A stretch of DNA of 21,090 bases from an uncultured Eubacteriales bacterium (GTDB lineage: Bacteria > Bacillota > Clostridia > Christensenellales > Borkfalkiaceae), in the NCBI GenBank assembly GCA_905211955.1, contig CAJMCT010000006.1, positions 1 through 21,090 of the forward strand. The letters run 5' to 3'. A model generated the notes under the pieces. It saw nothing but the letters and a program-made list of their open reading frames with translations, did not search any database and was not told the DNA's origin. The position numbers were made by a program, and so were the translations under genes. Position 1 is the first letter of the stretch. Each line of letters begins with the position of its first letter. Shown in pieces: positions 8,631-15,795 of the stretch.

Positions 8631-8659
8631 ATATTAACATATAAAAAGTGTTTTTGCAA
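8631..8659 (-). promoter_or_regulatory. Predicted sigma-A promoter for the rimP-nusA-infB operon
   Basis: On the minus strand, TTGCAA (8659-8654) and TAATAT (8636-8631) are 17 bases apart, and an extended TGn precedes the -10 box. The predicted start is near 8624, giving a leader of about 78 bases that contains the hairpin at 8578-8603. A 10-bp direct repeat (AAGTGTTTTT at 8646-8655 and 8658-8667 on the plus strand) straddles the -35 region; its meaning is unknown. Confidence 0.55.
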
Positions 8660-8679
8660 GTGTTTTTCACAATTTTTTA

Positions 8680-10206
8680 TCACTTAAAATACTTTATCTT
8701 CATAAGTTCGATAAAAATCTCGGCGGTGGCGTACGCATCGGATAGCGCCCTATGGTGATGGAAAGTAATGTTAAAGTGATCGGCAAGGGTGTGAAGGTCG
8801 TTTCTTCTAAGTTCGGGTAAGCACTGTCTACTCATTTCAACCGTGTCTAAAACTTTGTTTTTAACTTCGTAGTCTTCCGCACCTGCAAAACGTTTGATAA
8901 ACTTTAAGTCAAAGTCCGCGTTGTGCGCAACGAGTACCGCATTTTCTATAAACTTCATAAAGTCGGGGATAACAGCCGAAATCTTAGGCGCATCCTTTAC
9001 CATTTCTTCGGTGATACCCGTCAGTTTTACTATCTCTTGGGTTATAGGGTAATCGGGTTTAATAAGCGTGGTAAACTGCTCTACCACCTTTCCGTTTGAA
9101 ACCTTTACCGCACCGATTTCGGTAATACCGTTGCTCATAAGTTCTAAGCCCGTGGTTTCTAAGTCGAATACCACGTAGTCGGTATCGGTAAGTTCCGTCG
9201 GCAAGTTGCCGTCCATATCGAATACGCTTTTAATCTTTACGGTAGAACTCGGGCTTGGGAAAATAAGCGAATAGTCTTTGGGCGCAGTCTTTTTATACTT
9301 ATCCTTTTTAACGAAGTCTTTGGGGAAAGTACAACGATTGATTTTATCAAAAGTTATAGACTTTCTACCTTGATATTCGCCCACTTGTCCGTGAACGATA
9401 ATCTCGTCGTCCACTTTAAGTTCTTTAATTTTATTATAGGTGTTCTTTTTAGAAAAATACACACCGCTAAGTCTTCCCGTAGTGTCGTCTAAGTGAATGA
9501 TAAAAAACGGCTTGCCGTTTTTGGTTTCGCGCTCGGTAATATCGGTAATTTTTCCACAAACGATAATGTCACCGCTTAGCGCGTCTTCTATATAGACCGC
9601 CAAATCTTCCATAAGCGGATCGTCTATCGGGTACATATCTAAAACCTTGATCGTCCTATGCTCTATCTTTTGAAGTTCGTTCATATACACTTCGTCGGAT
9701 AGTAGGGATACCGTTTCTTCTGGTTCTTTAATCTCTAAACCCCCTGCAAAGTCAGAACAAAACTTTTTAGATAAATATTCGTTAAGTTTTACGATTGCAC
9801 CGCTCTTGCTAAAATAATCGGCGTTATCTTCGGTTAATCTAACTACGTATTTTACCACGTCTCCCATAACCTTGCTTCTAACGTCGGTGTTTTTTAGAAA
9901 AATTGAAACGGACGGATAGTTTTGGGTTATAAACTTTATTATCTCGTTATTAATAAGTTCGTCGTTAGAAACGATTTTTGTTATGTATACGTTTACCTTT
10001 TCAAAAATTCTCGGTGTGCCGGCTCTTAAAGAAACCCACACCTTTTTTTGAACTTCGTCACTTATAACGTTTTCGCAAATAAAGTTATATTTTATGCGCT
10101 TTTCTTTTCTAATTATTTCAATACCCGAAAGCCTTGCGTTTTTCAAACTTTCGTCTATACCGCGGATTTCGGATAAAATTTCTTCCGAAGTCTTTAACGT
10201 AAACAT
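8680..10206 (-). CDS. PolC N-terminal-like protein: OB fold plus DEDDh 3'-5' exonuclease, no polymerase
   Basis: A 508-residue protein at the genomic position of polC (between ispG and rimP) but about one third of PolC length. Residues 1-200 resemble the PolC N-terminal domains. About 212-295 is an OB fold (DIIVCGKITDITERETKNGKPFFIIHL, then VHGQVGEYQGRKSI). The C-terminus (about 343-508) is a DnaQ-type proofreading exonuclease with intact motifs: FDLETTGL (D348, E350), HNADFD (428-433) and HRALSDA (H485, D490). PolC normally has the exonuclease inserted in a PHP domain, followed by the polymerase. Here the OB fold joins the exonuclease through a linker of about 50 residues. PHP, palm, fingers and tail are absent, and no remnant fits in the 133 bases before rimP. 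It could act in trans as a proofreading or repair exonuclease; this is inference. It overlaps ispG by 13 bases. Confidence 0.85.
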   Translation of the reverse strand: MFTLKTSEEILSEIRGIDESLKNARLSGIEIIRKEKRIKYNFICENVISDEVQKKVWVSLRAGTPRIFEKVNVYITKIVSNDELINNEIIKFITQNYPSVSIFLKNTDVRSKVMGDVVKYVVRLTEDNADYFSKSGAIVKLNEYLSKKFCSDFAGGLEIKEPEETVSLLSDEVYMNELQKIEHRTIKVLDMYPIDDPLMEDLAVYIEDALSGDIIVCGKITDITERETKNGKPFFIIHLDDTTGRLSGVYFSKKNTYNKIKELKVDDEIIVHGQVGEYQGRKSITFDKINRCTFPKDFVKKDKYKKTAPKDYSLIFPSPSSTVKIKSVFDMDGNLPTELTDTDYVVFDLETTGLELMSNGITEIGAVKVSNGKVVEQFTTLIKPDYPITQEIVKLTGITEEMVKDAPKISAVIPDFMKFIENAVLVAHNADFDLKFIKRFAGAEDYEVKNKVLDTVEMSRQCLPELRRNDLHTLADHFNITFHHHRALSDAYATAEIFIELMKIKYFK

Positions 10207-11234
10207 TTATCGATCTCCTTGAAGAACACGTCACTAAGTTCTTCATAACTAACTTTTTTAACTATTTTGCCTTGTGAAAAAATCACGCAACAATCTTTTC
10301 CGCCGGCAACGCCAAGGTCGGCATCGCTCGCTTCCCCAGGTCCGTTTACCACGCAACCCATAACGGCAATTTTTAGGGGCTTTTTAATATCTTTAACGTA
10401 GTCTTCCACCTGCTTTGCAAAAGCCATACAGTCCCAACTACAACGCCCGCAAGTAGGACAAGCAACTATTCTAACGCTATCGTTTATAAGTTCTAATCCA
10501 GATAGTATAGCCCTTCCTGCAACCACTTCTCTAACGGGGTCGGCGGATAGACTAACCCTAATGGTGTCGCCTATGCCTTTAAGTAATAGCGCGCCTATAC
10601 CCATAGAGTTTAAGACTACGCCGTTATATTCGGTACCCGCTTCAGTCACACCTAAGTGCAATGGATAGTCGGTACGGCTTGCGACGTATTCGTACGCCTT
10701 AACCATAAGCGGAACGGACGATGCTTTTACCGAGATTACGATGTCTTCCACACCGTGCTTTTCTAAAATTGAAACGCTTTTTAACGCGCTTTCACCAAGC
10801 GATATTTCGTTTTTGCCGTATTTTGCCAAAAATTCCTTTTCAATACTGCCCGTGTTAGAGCCAACGCGTACGGGGACGGAATATTCTTTTAAAACTTTTG
10901 CTACCTTTTCAACGTTATCTTCGCCACCGATGTTTCCGGGGTTAATTCTAATTTTATCAGCGCCGTTTTTTATACTCTCTATCGCAAGGTTATAGTCAAA
11001 GTGAATATCGGCAACTAAGGGCATATCGGTTTTTTTCTTAATTTCTTTAATCGCCCTTGCGTCGTCTAAATCTAAAACGGAAAACCTAACTATATCACAA
11101 CCTGCATTTTCTAATTCTTTGATTGCGTTAAGAGACTTATCCACGTCTTTAAGCCTAAACGTAGACATTGATTGAATTGCGATTTTAGAGCCACCGCCAA
11201 TATAAACTTTACCTATTTTTACTCTCTTACTCAA
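10194..11234 (-). CDS. ispG: 4-hydroxy-3-methylbut-2-en-1-yl diphosphate synthase (IspG/GcpE)
   Basis: [4Fe-4S] enzyme of the MEP isoprenoid pathway, converting ME-cPP to HMBPP; 346 residues, normal for bacteria. The N-terminal TIM barrel has VYIGGGSKIAIQSM, ADIHFDYNLA and KIRINPGNIGG. The C-terminal cluster domain has CPTCGRC and MGCVVNGPGEA. The predicted iron-sulphur ligands C259, C262, C294 and E301 reproduce the spacing known in E. coli IspG (3, 32 and 7 residues). The start is TTG at 11234 with a GGAGA site seven bases upstream; no nearer ATG would keep the conserved N-terminus. The usual upstream partners dxr and rseP are absent and the phage-like cassette lies there instead. Confidence 0.96.
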   Translation of the reverse strand: MSKRVKIGKVYIGGGSKIAIQSMSTFRLKDVDKSLNAIKELENAGCDIVRFSVLDLDDARAIKEIKKKTDMPLVADIHFDYNLAIESIKNGADKIRINPGNIGGEDNVEKVAKVLKEYSVPVRVGSNTGSIEKEFLAKYGKNEISLGESALKSVSILEKHGVEDIVISVKASSVPLMVKAYEYVASRTDYPLHLGVTEAGTEYNGVVLNSMGIGALLLKGIGDTIRVSLSADPVREVVAGRAILSGLELINDSVRIVACPTCGRCSWDCMAFAKQVEDYVKDIKKPLKIAVMGCVVNGPGEASDADLGVAGGKDCCVIFSQGKIVKKVSYEELSDVFFKEIDKCLR

Positions 11235-11275
11235 AGCCGTTCTCCGTAAAAATTTTTAGTAATGATGCTATCTTT

Positions 11276-11307
11276 ATTATACTAACACATAGTTAAGGAT
11301 AAGTCAA
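11276..11307 (-). promoter_or_regulatory. Predicted sigma-A promoter for ispG
   Basis: On the minus strand, TTGACT (11307-11302) is followed after 17 bases by TAGTAT (11284-11279) with an extended TGn. A perfect TATAAT lies three bases further at 11281-11276. It sits immediately downstream of the phage-cassette terminator, so ispG and the PolC-like gene appear to have transcription independent of the cassette. Confidence 0.6.
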
Positions 11308-11323
11308 AAAGTTTTTTAAAGCC

Positions 11324-11355
11324 AAAAATAAAAAACGGCGGTAATCCGCCGTTTT
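11324..11355 (-). terminator. Intrinsic terminator ending the phage-like cassette
   Basis: A 10-bp stem AAAACGGCGG (11332-11341) pairs with CCGCCGTTTT (11346-11355) around a TAAT loop. In minus orientation it is followed by TTTTTTATTTTT, a classic U-tract. It lies 10 bases after the coiled-coil gene stop and separates the cassette from the ispG promoter. Confidence 0.85.
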
Positions 11356-11364
11356 AGTTTTATA

Positions 11365-12261
11365 TTACGATTCCGCACGCAACTTGTATCTATACATAAC
11401 GTCCTGATAATAGCCGTCAAGATAAATTTTAAGTTTTCTTTGAGATAAAAGTTCTGAATACGCGTCCGCTGGGGACATTCTATCAAAGTACTCCGAAACA
11501 CAGTTTACAACGTCTTCGTAGTAGCCCATTTCGATAAGTTCGTCTTTAGAAAGTTCGTTTGCCTTGATTTGAATATATTTAAGTTCTAAGTTAGCGCTAA
11601 CTTGCGCAACCGTGTTAGTGTATCTAACTTCCTTTTCGTTTACACTATTGTTGTACTTGAAAACTTCTTTTTTATATTCTTCTCGCTCATCTTTTAGTTC
11701 TTGGATTTTAGTTTCTAACTGCTTAGAAAATAAACTTTCAAAATGCGAATCGGCATTTTCGATAGCAACTAAATGCGCTTCTATCTCGGCTAAAAGTTTT
11801 TCTTCAAACGCCTTTCTGTTTCTTTCGATTTCGTCTAATTTTTCGGCTTTTTCCTTGTCCGTTTTAATTAGTTTATCAACGTACATACCCGATTCTTCCA
11901 TGCCGTTTTTATAGTGCATAGAACGGTACTTTTCTAAAAGCGTAGAATAGTATTCTAAAACACTTTGCGCTTCGGATTTACTTGCCGAATTGTTTTCTTC
12001 TATTCTAAGTTTTAGACTTTCTATTTTCTCAGTTAGATTTTGCTTGTAATCAAAAACCGTTTTTTCCCAACTTGCACCCAGCAAGGTTTTAGCCTTTATC
12101 ATTATTTCTTCATCGGTTAAAGATTGGTCTTCCATACGAACCAAGGTAAAAGGTAAAAGTTCTATCCCTTCGTACTGCATACGCTTAATTCTGTAATAGT
12201 GAAAAATATCTTTTAGGGTTGCGTACAATTCTTCTATAGTTGTTGGTGTAGTGTATTGCAT
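11365..12261 (-). CDS. Coiled-coil protein, last gene of the phage-like cassette (function unknown)
   Basis: A 298-residue protein I do not recognise. Residues about 75-240 are strongly charged heptad-like helix (repeated Lys/Glu with Leu/Ile spacing, for example LDEIERNRKAFEEKLLAEIEA), so an extended coiled coil is likely. The N-terminal 75 residues and C-terminal 60 residues look globular. The C-terminus is rich in Tyr (EMGYYEDVVNCVSEYFD, YYQDVMYRYKL). There is no signal peptide or membrane segment. It follows the putative tail hub by 12 bases with a GGAG site and is followed by the terminator. By position it could be a tail needle/plug, an internal virion protein or another structural rod; none is demonstrated. 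Confidence 0.8.
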   Translation of the reverse strand: MQYTTPTTIEELYATLKDIFHYYRIKRMQYEGIELLPFTLVRMEDQSLTDEEIMIKAKTLLGASWEKTVFDYKQNLTEKIESLKLRIEENNSASKSEAQSVLEYYSTLLEKYRSMHYKNGMEESGMYVDKLIKTDKEKAEKLDEIERNRKAFEEKLLAEIEAHLVAIENADSHFESLFSKQLETKIQELKDEREEYKKEVFKYNNSVNEKEVRYTNTVAQVSANLELKYIQIKANELSKDELIEMGYYEDVVNCVSEYFDRMSPADAYSELLSQRKLKIYLDGYYQDVMYRYKLRAES

Positions 12262-12273
12262 AATTTTCTCCTT

Positions 12274-13527
12274 TTATACCCTATACTTAAAAGCAAGTCC
12301 GCTAGCGGTAAAGTTTATATCTTCACTTTCTATTGCGAAAATAAACTCGTCTGACACCACGCACGTTTTAACCACGTTTTGTCCTATAGCAAGCGGAAAA
12401 GTACGGCTTCCGTGCTTTCCTAAAATCTTAAACACCCCACTTGCCGATGCGTAAACGCTAACTTTATAAAGGGTTTTGGTTTTATCAGTGCCAAGGTCCA
12501 ACCTTTTACTTTGCCAAACCATATTTAAGGTTTTGGGGTTATAACAAACCTTGCCGTACTCGTTGGTTTGATGATTAAAAACGTATCCGCCTTCGCAAAC
12601 CAATAGGCTATCGGCATCGATAAAAGTTTCCTTTTTATCGTTTGCGTCGTAAAGGAATAATCGCTTGTTTCCCATCTCGTCGGTAAGGGGCAATAAATAA
12701 CAGTTTTCTACACAAACGGCTTCGCTTGACGGGGATAAATTTTTACCACTGATAAGGGTACTGTCAACGTAGTGAATAGACTTATTTTTATAGTAGCAAA
12801 GTCCTTGCCAAGAGTTTATAAAATAAACAGCGTCCCCTACCTTTTTAACAGTTTGCGCATCGCATTTAATTGGCGGAAGTTCAGGCACTTCTATACTGTA
12901 TTCAGTGACCGTATCGGAAACCGAAATCTCGGCTATACCGCGCGTGCAAAAGGCAACGAGTTTGCCTTCTTGCAATATTAGTTTTATCACGCTTCCTAGT
13001 TTTGCCGGCAACGTGACGTATTCTATAATCGACGTATCAAAGGACTTGTTAAAGTAATCAAGTTTTCTTAAAATAGTAATCTTTCTACCCTGCCCGATAA
13101 AAAAAGCGCCTTTATAAAAAACGTAGGTGTCGCCCTTAGGAAGCCCTATAAGTTCGTGGGCGTTTTTGGTGATAATTTTTCCTACCCCGTCACCAATCAC
13201 CGCAATCCCCGACCTTCCGCCAAAGTTAAATTCAACAACGTCAGGCGGAGAAGAAAAGTTGTCAAAACAAACCCCTTTAAGTTCTCTATCCGTTATATCA
13301 TATAACGTACTTTCTTTGGTAAAGACCAAAACCCTATCGTTGACACCATAAAGTTTTACCACCTTAAACGTATTAGGGATAGTCTTAATAACGTTTATCC
13401 CAAGCGCAAAACCAAGCGTATCTTTATTAGTAAAAGTAGAGTTTACTTTATCGGTAAGCCCGTTAAAATCCGAAACCTTATAGGTATTGTCGGTATAACT
13501 TACCGAAGAAAGAGTGTAAGCGTTCAT
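12274..13527 (-). CDS. Probable phage tail-hub / DNA-stabilisation protein (beta-rich)
   Basis: A 417-residue, almost entirely beta-strand protein with repeated short strand-turn units (KTIPNTFKVVKLYGVNDRVLV, then GKLVAFCTRGIAEISV and similar), as in beta-propellers. The position after a head-tail adaptor gene, the length and the fold type resemble P22 gp10-like hub proteins that close the neck of short-tailed phages. I see no sequence signature that proves this. The ATG overlaps the upstream stop by one base (TAATG) and has a strong AAGGAG site. A capsid decoration or receptor-binding protein is an alternative. Confidence 0.6.
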   Translation of the reverse strand: MNAYTLSSVSYTDNTYKVSDFNGLTDKVNSTFTNKDTLGFALGINVIKTIPNTFKVVKLYGVNDRVLVFTKESTLYDITDRELKGVCFDNFSSPPDVVEFNFGGRSGIAVIGDGVGKIITKNAHELIGLPKGDTYVFYKGAFFIGQGRKITILRKLDYFNKSFDTSIIEYVTLPAKLGSVIKLILQEGKLVAFCTRGIAEISVSDTVTEYSIEVPELPPIKCDAQTVKKVGDAVYFINSWQGLCYYKNKSIHYVDSTLISGKNLSPSSEAVCVENCYLLPLTDEMGNKRLFLYDANDKKETFIDADSLLVCEGGYVFNHQTNEYGKVCYNPKTLNMVWQSKRLDLGTDKTKTLYKVSVYASASGVFKILGKHGSRTFPLAIGQNVVKTCVVSDEFIFAIESEDINFTASGLAFKYRV

Positions 13528-14087
13528 TAGATAAATCTCCTTGCTTTTACTATTTTATTTTTTGGCGAGAGAATAGAAGATAATGCGCCCGTAAACCTAT
13601 TATGCCACAAAACGCTTTCGTCGAAAGCGTGTTCGGTAAGGCAAAATTCCGCAGTCGTGCCGTAAGCAATAACCCTTGCGGGAAGTTTAATTTCCGAATA
13701 TCCTATCTCGTCGGTAAGCCCAAAGTTTGGTGGCATATACGCGTATTCTACGACGTATTCGCCATAGAGTGTTTCCACGTATTCGGCGTTTACCTTAAAG
13801 TTAATAGAATTGCCGTCTAAGTCGTAAGCGCCAACTATTTCAAGCACTCTTTCGGGAAGTTCAGTATAGTAAACCTTTCCCCCTACCGCCTTTACCTTTT
13901 GTTTTCTCACCATCGGAACGTAAGAACAAGCAAGTTCGTTGATGACTAAATTTGCACATCTTGTAAGAGTGTCTACGGTAGCGAGTACGTTTTCATCGTC
14001 GCAAGATAGGTTTTGTTCTAAATACTTAACCACGTTTTCCCTACCGAGATAAGTTGCCGAAAGTTTAATAACGTCTTTAATGTTCAT
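13527..14087 (-). CDS. Probable head-tail adaptor / connector protein
   Basis: A 186-residue protein directly after the major capsid gene. An N-terminal helical part (about 1-75: MNIKDVIKLSATYLGRENVV, LTRCANLVINELACSYVP) leads to a beta segment (KVYYTELPERVLEIVGAYDL, YGEYVVEYAYMPPNF) and a C-terminal helical part (AYGTTAEFCLTEHAFDESVLWHNRF). This layout and position are common in connector or adaptor proteins that sit under the portal ring. The assignment rests on context and shape, not on a diagnostic motif. An AGGAGAG site precedes the ATG. Confidence 0.6.
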   Translation of the reverse strand: MNIKDVIKLSATYLGRENVVKYLEQNLSCDDENVLATVDTLTRCANLVINELACSYVPMVRKQKVKAVGGKVYYTELPERVLEIVGAYDLDGNSINFKVNAEYVETLYGEYVVEYAYMPPNFGLTDEIGYSEIKLPARVIAYGTTAEFCLTEHAFDESVLWHNRFTGALSSILSPKNKIVKARRFI

Positions 14088-14106
14088 ATTTCTCTCCTAT
14101 TAATAA

Positions 14107-14133
14107 TTTCGGGCGAGAAACTCTCGCCCGAAA
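14107..14133. promoter_or_regulatory. Strong hairpin between capsid and adaptor genes
   Basis: A perfect 12-bp inverted repeat (14107-14118 and 14122-14133) with a three-base centre lies 22 bases after the capsid stop. In the minus direction it is followed by a mixed A/T stretch, not a clean U-run, and then by the adaptor gene ribosome binding site. It is therefore more likely an RNA-stability or partial-termination element than a full terminator. Such an element could raise capsid expression over the downstream connector genes. Confidence 0.55.
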
Positions 14134-14155
14134 CGATTGCAATAAATTTTTTTAA

Positions 14156-15316
14156 TTACGCTTCGGTAATGCCCGAAATCATGCCTTGTCCGTTAGGACG
14201 AGAGCAAATAAGGTCAGCATATTTAACAAGCGTTGCCGTGTAAACGGGTTTGCCTGCAACTTGCTTTAACACCTTACCGTCTTCGCCTTCTAACCATTGC
14301 CAATCGCAAAGTTGATGAAGTGCAAAGTCTTCGGTGTTAAGTAAGTACATAGTTCCTTCGGGGCAGAATCTATCCGCAACGATAGGAATACCGTTATAAC
14401 TCATAGCCTTATAACCGCCTGCAAGTTCAACGGTATCGATAATGCGCTTGTTTTCCGAGAAGAGTTTTTGAAGCGCTCTTCTAACACCCCAAGAGCAAAC
14501 GATAAAGTTTACCGCACCGCCACTCGTTTCTTCGATAGTGTCGATTGCTTGTTGAATGGTGAGTTCATCTATTTCGCCTGCGTTTTCCTTAACGTAAGGA
14601 TTAAGCCAAGAGTGAGTATCCTTAGAAAGTCCGTAGATACTGCCTTCCTTAGAAAAGATTGCTTTAAGACCGGTAATTTCGTTGTTATAAGAGCCTTGAA
14701 CGGTAATCGATGCGCCATCCACGTCTTCTGAAACGCTTCCGCTAACCTTAACGGTTTTGTTCTTTCTATCAACGGCTAAAATGCGTTTACCTTCTACAAT
14801 AGAAGCACCGCTTTCGTCTCTAAAATCTACGACCATACCTTCGATAAGGTTTTTAACGTCCGAAACGATAATAACTCCGTTTTCAGCGCCAACTACTTTT
14901 GCAAGCACTCCGGAGCCGTCGCCAAAGAGCATTCTTCCAAAGTTGAAAGAAGATGCTTTAAGTAAGCCTTCCATTTCAGCGTTAAGCAAACTCACGAACG
15001 CACCTGCGTTGTTTTCAGAAGCTCTAACCGCTTTATCGGAAATTTCGATAGTGCCGTAAAGGTTTTTAAGGCTTACAACGAATTGTTCGTAGTTGTTTCC
15101 GGTTGCAGAAGGAAGATCTCCGTCTTCAGTACCCGCACCGATACCACCGTTCATGCCGTAGATAGCAAGTTTTCTAACTTCTTTGCCCCAAACGTCGTCG
15201 GTGGTTTGTTTAACCATGGCTAAAAGTGGGTTTGCCTTTAAGTTTAATTGTTCTGCTACAACGTCTAAATAAAATGATTTTAATGCTTTATCCGCATTAG
15301 TTAAAGTGACTGCCAT
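14156..15316 (-). CDS. Phage major capsid protein, HK97-like fold
   Basis: A 386-residue coat protein. The N-terminus (ADKALKSFYLDVVAEQLN) leads into a segment rich in acidic and glycine residues (GGIGAGTEDGDLPSATGNNYEQFVV), then KNLYGTIEISDKAVRASENN and an E/A-type helix (LLNAEMEGLLKASSFNFGRMLFGDGSG), the pattern of HK97-fold capsids. Residues about 125-205 form a beta-rich insertion (GVIIVSDVKNLIEGMVVDF, KTVKVSGSVSEDVDGASITV), similar in placement to an inserted domain. The C-terminal A domain carries FIVCSWGVRRALQKLF, YNGIPIVADRF and LVKYADLICSRPNG. A portal upstream and a scaffold-like gene in between support the call. An AGGAG site precedes the ATG. Confidence 0.88.
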   Translation of the reverse strand: MAVTLTNADKALKSFYLDVVAEQLNLKANPLLAMVKQTTDDVWGKEVRKLAIYGMNGGIGAGTEDGDLPSATGNNYEQFVVSLKNLYGTIEISDKAVRASENNAGAFVSLLNAEMEGLLKASSFNFGRMLFGDGSGVLAKVVGAENGVIIVSDVKNLIEGMVVDFRDESGASIVEGKRILAVDRKNKTVKVSGSVSEDVDGASITVQGSYNNEITGLKAIFSKEGSIYGLSKDTHSWLNPYVKENAGEIDELTIQQAIDTIEETSGGAVNFIVCSWGVRRALQKLFSENKRIIDTVELAGGYKAMSYNGIPIVADRFCPEGTMYLLNTEDFALHQLCDWQWLEGEDGKVLKQVAGKPVYTATLVKYADLICSRPNGQGMISGITEA

Positions 15317-15351
15317 AATATAAATACTCCTAATAATCTAAGTGAAATTTT

Positions 15352-15792
15352 TTATAAAAGTTCCCTTGCCAAAAGTCCTGCTTCGGCAATAGTTTTAGGC
15401 TTTTTCACGGGCGCTTTCACGCTAGTACCCGCTTCGCTCATCACGATAGCCTTTTGTTTATTTACCAAAACGCCTTTAAGATAGTCTTTGAGAATATCGT
15501 CTTTATCACCGATATTATTCTCTTTGATTATATCTAAATTTGCGCTTTCAGTAATATCCCCTACGGTTTCTAAGGGGGCTTTGCCTTTTCCTGTCGCTAC
15601 CGTTCCCTCTAACTCTTTAAGTCTCTGACAGCGTTTGGTAAACTCAGCCTGCAAAGAGTTATACGCATTAAGAAGGGCGTTAACGTCCTTAAACTTACCC
15701 AACGAGATGCCTGTATCCTCTCCGCTATTTATCACTTCCGCCCCTGCGGTGTCGGTCGATACGTTTATTTGTTCATTGATAGGTTCTTGCAT
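15352..15792 (-). CDS. Probable capsid scaffolding protein
   Basis: A 146-residue hydrophilic, mostly helical protein between portal and coat, the usual place for scaffolding. The N-terminal about 30 residues are acidic and probably disordered. A conserved-looking segment follows (LGKFKDVNALLNAYNSLQAE), then a helix FTKRCQRLKELE. The C-terminus is basic and proline-rich (VKAPVKKPKTIAEAGLLARELL), as in scaffold coat-binding tails. There is no protease signature. It starts three bases after the portal stop. Confidence 0.6.
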   Translation of the reverse strand: MQEPINEQINVSTDTAGAEVINSGEDTGISLGKFKDVNALLNAYNSLQAEFTKRCQRLKELEGTVATGKGKAPLETVGDITESANLDIIKENNIGDKDDILKDYLKGVLVNKQKAIVMSEAGTSVKAPVKKPKTIAEAGLLARELL

Positions 15793-15795
15793 TTC

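Noticed and set aside
8603..8680. Remnant of the PolC polymerase after the exonuclease
   Set aside because: Only 133 bases separate the stop from rimP and they hold promoter and leader, with no coding similarity in any frame, so this is not a simple frameshift.
11235..11364. Prophage attachment site at the cassette/ispG border
   Set aside because: No tRNA end or recognisable core repeat is seen there, and its partner would lie outside the window, so it cannot be supported.
14107..14133. Full intrinsic terminator after the capsid gene
   Set aside because: The minus-strand tail is a mixed A/T stretch that lacks a run of U, and the adaptor gene immediately follows with no promoter.
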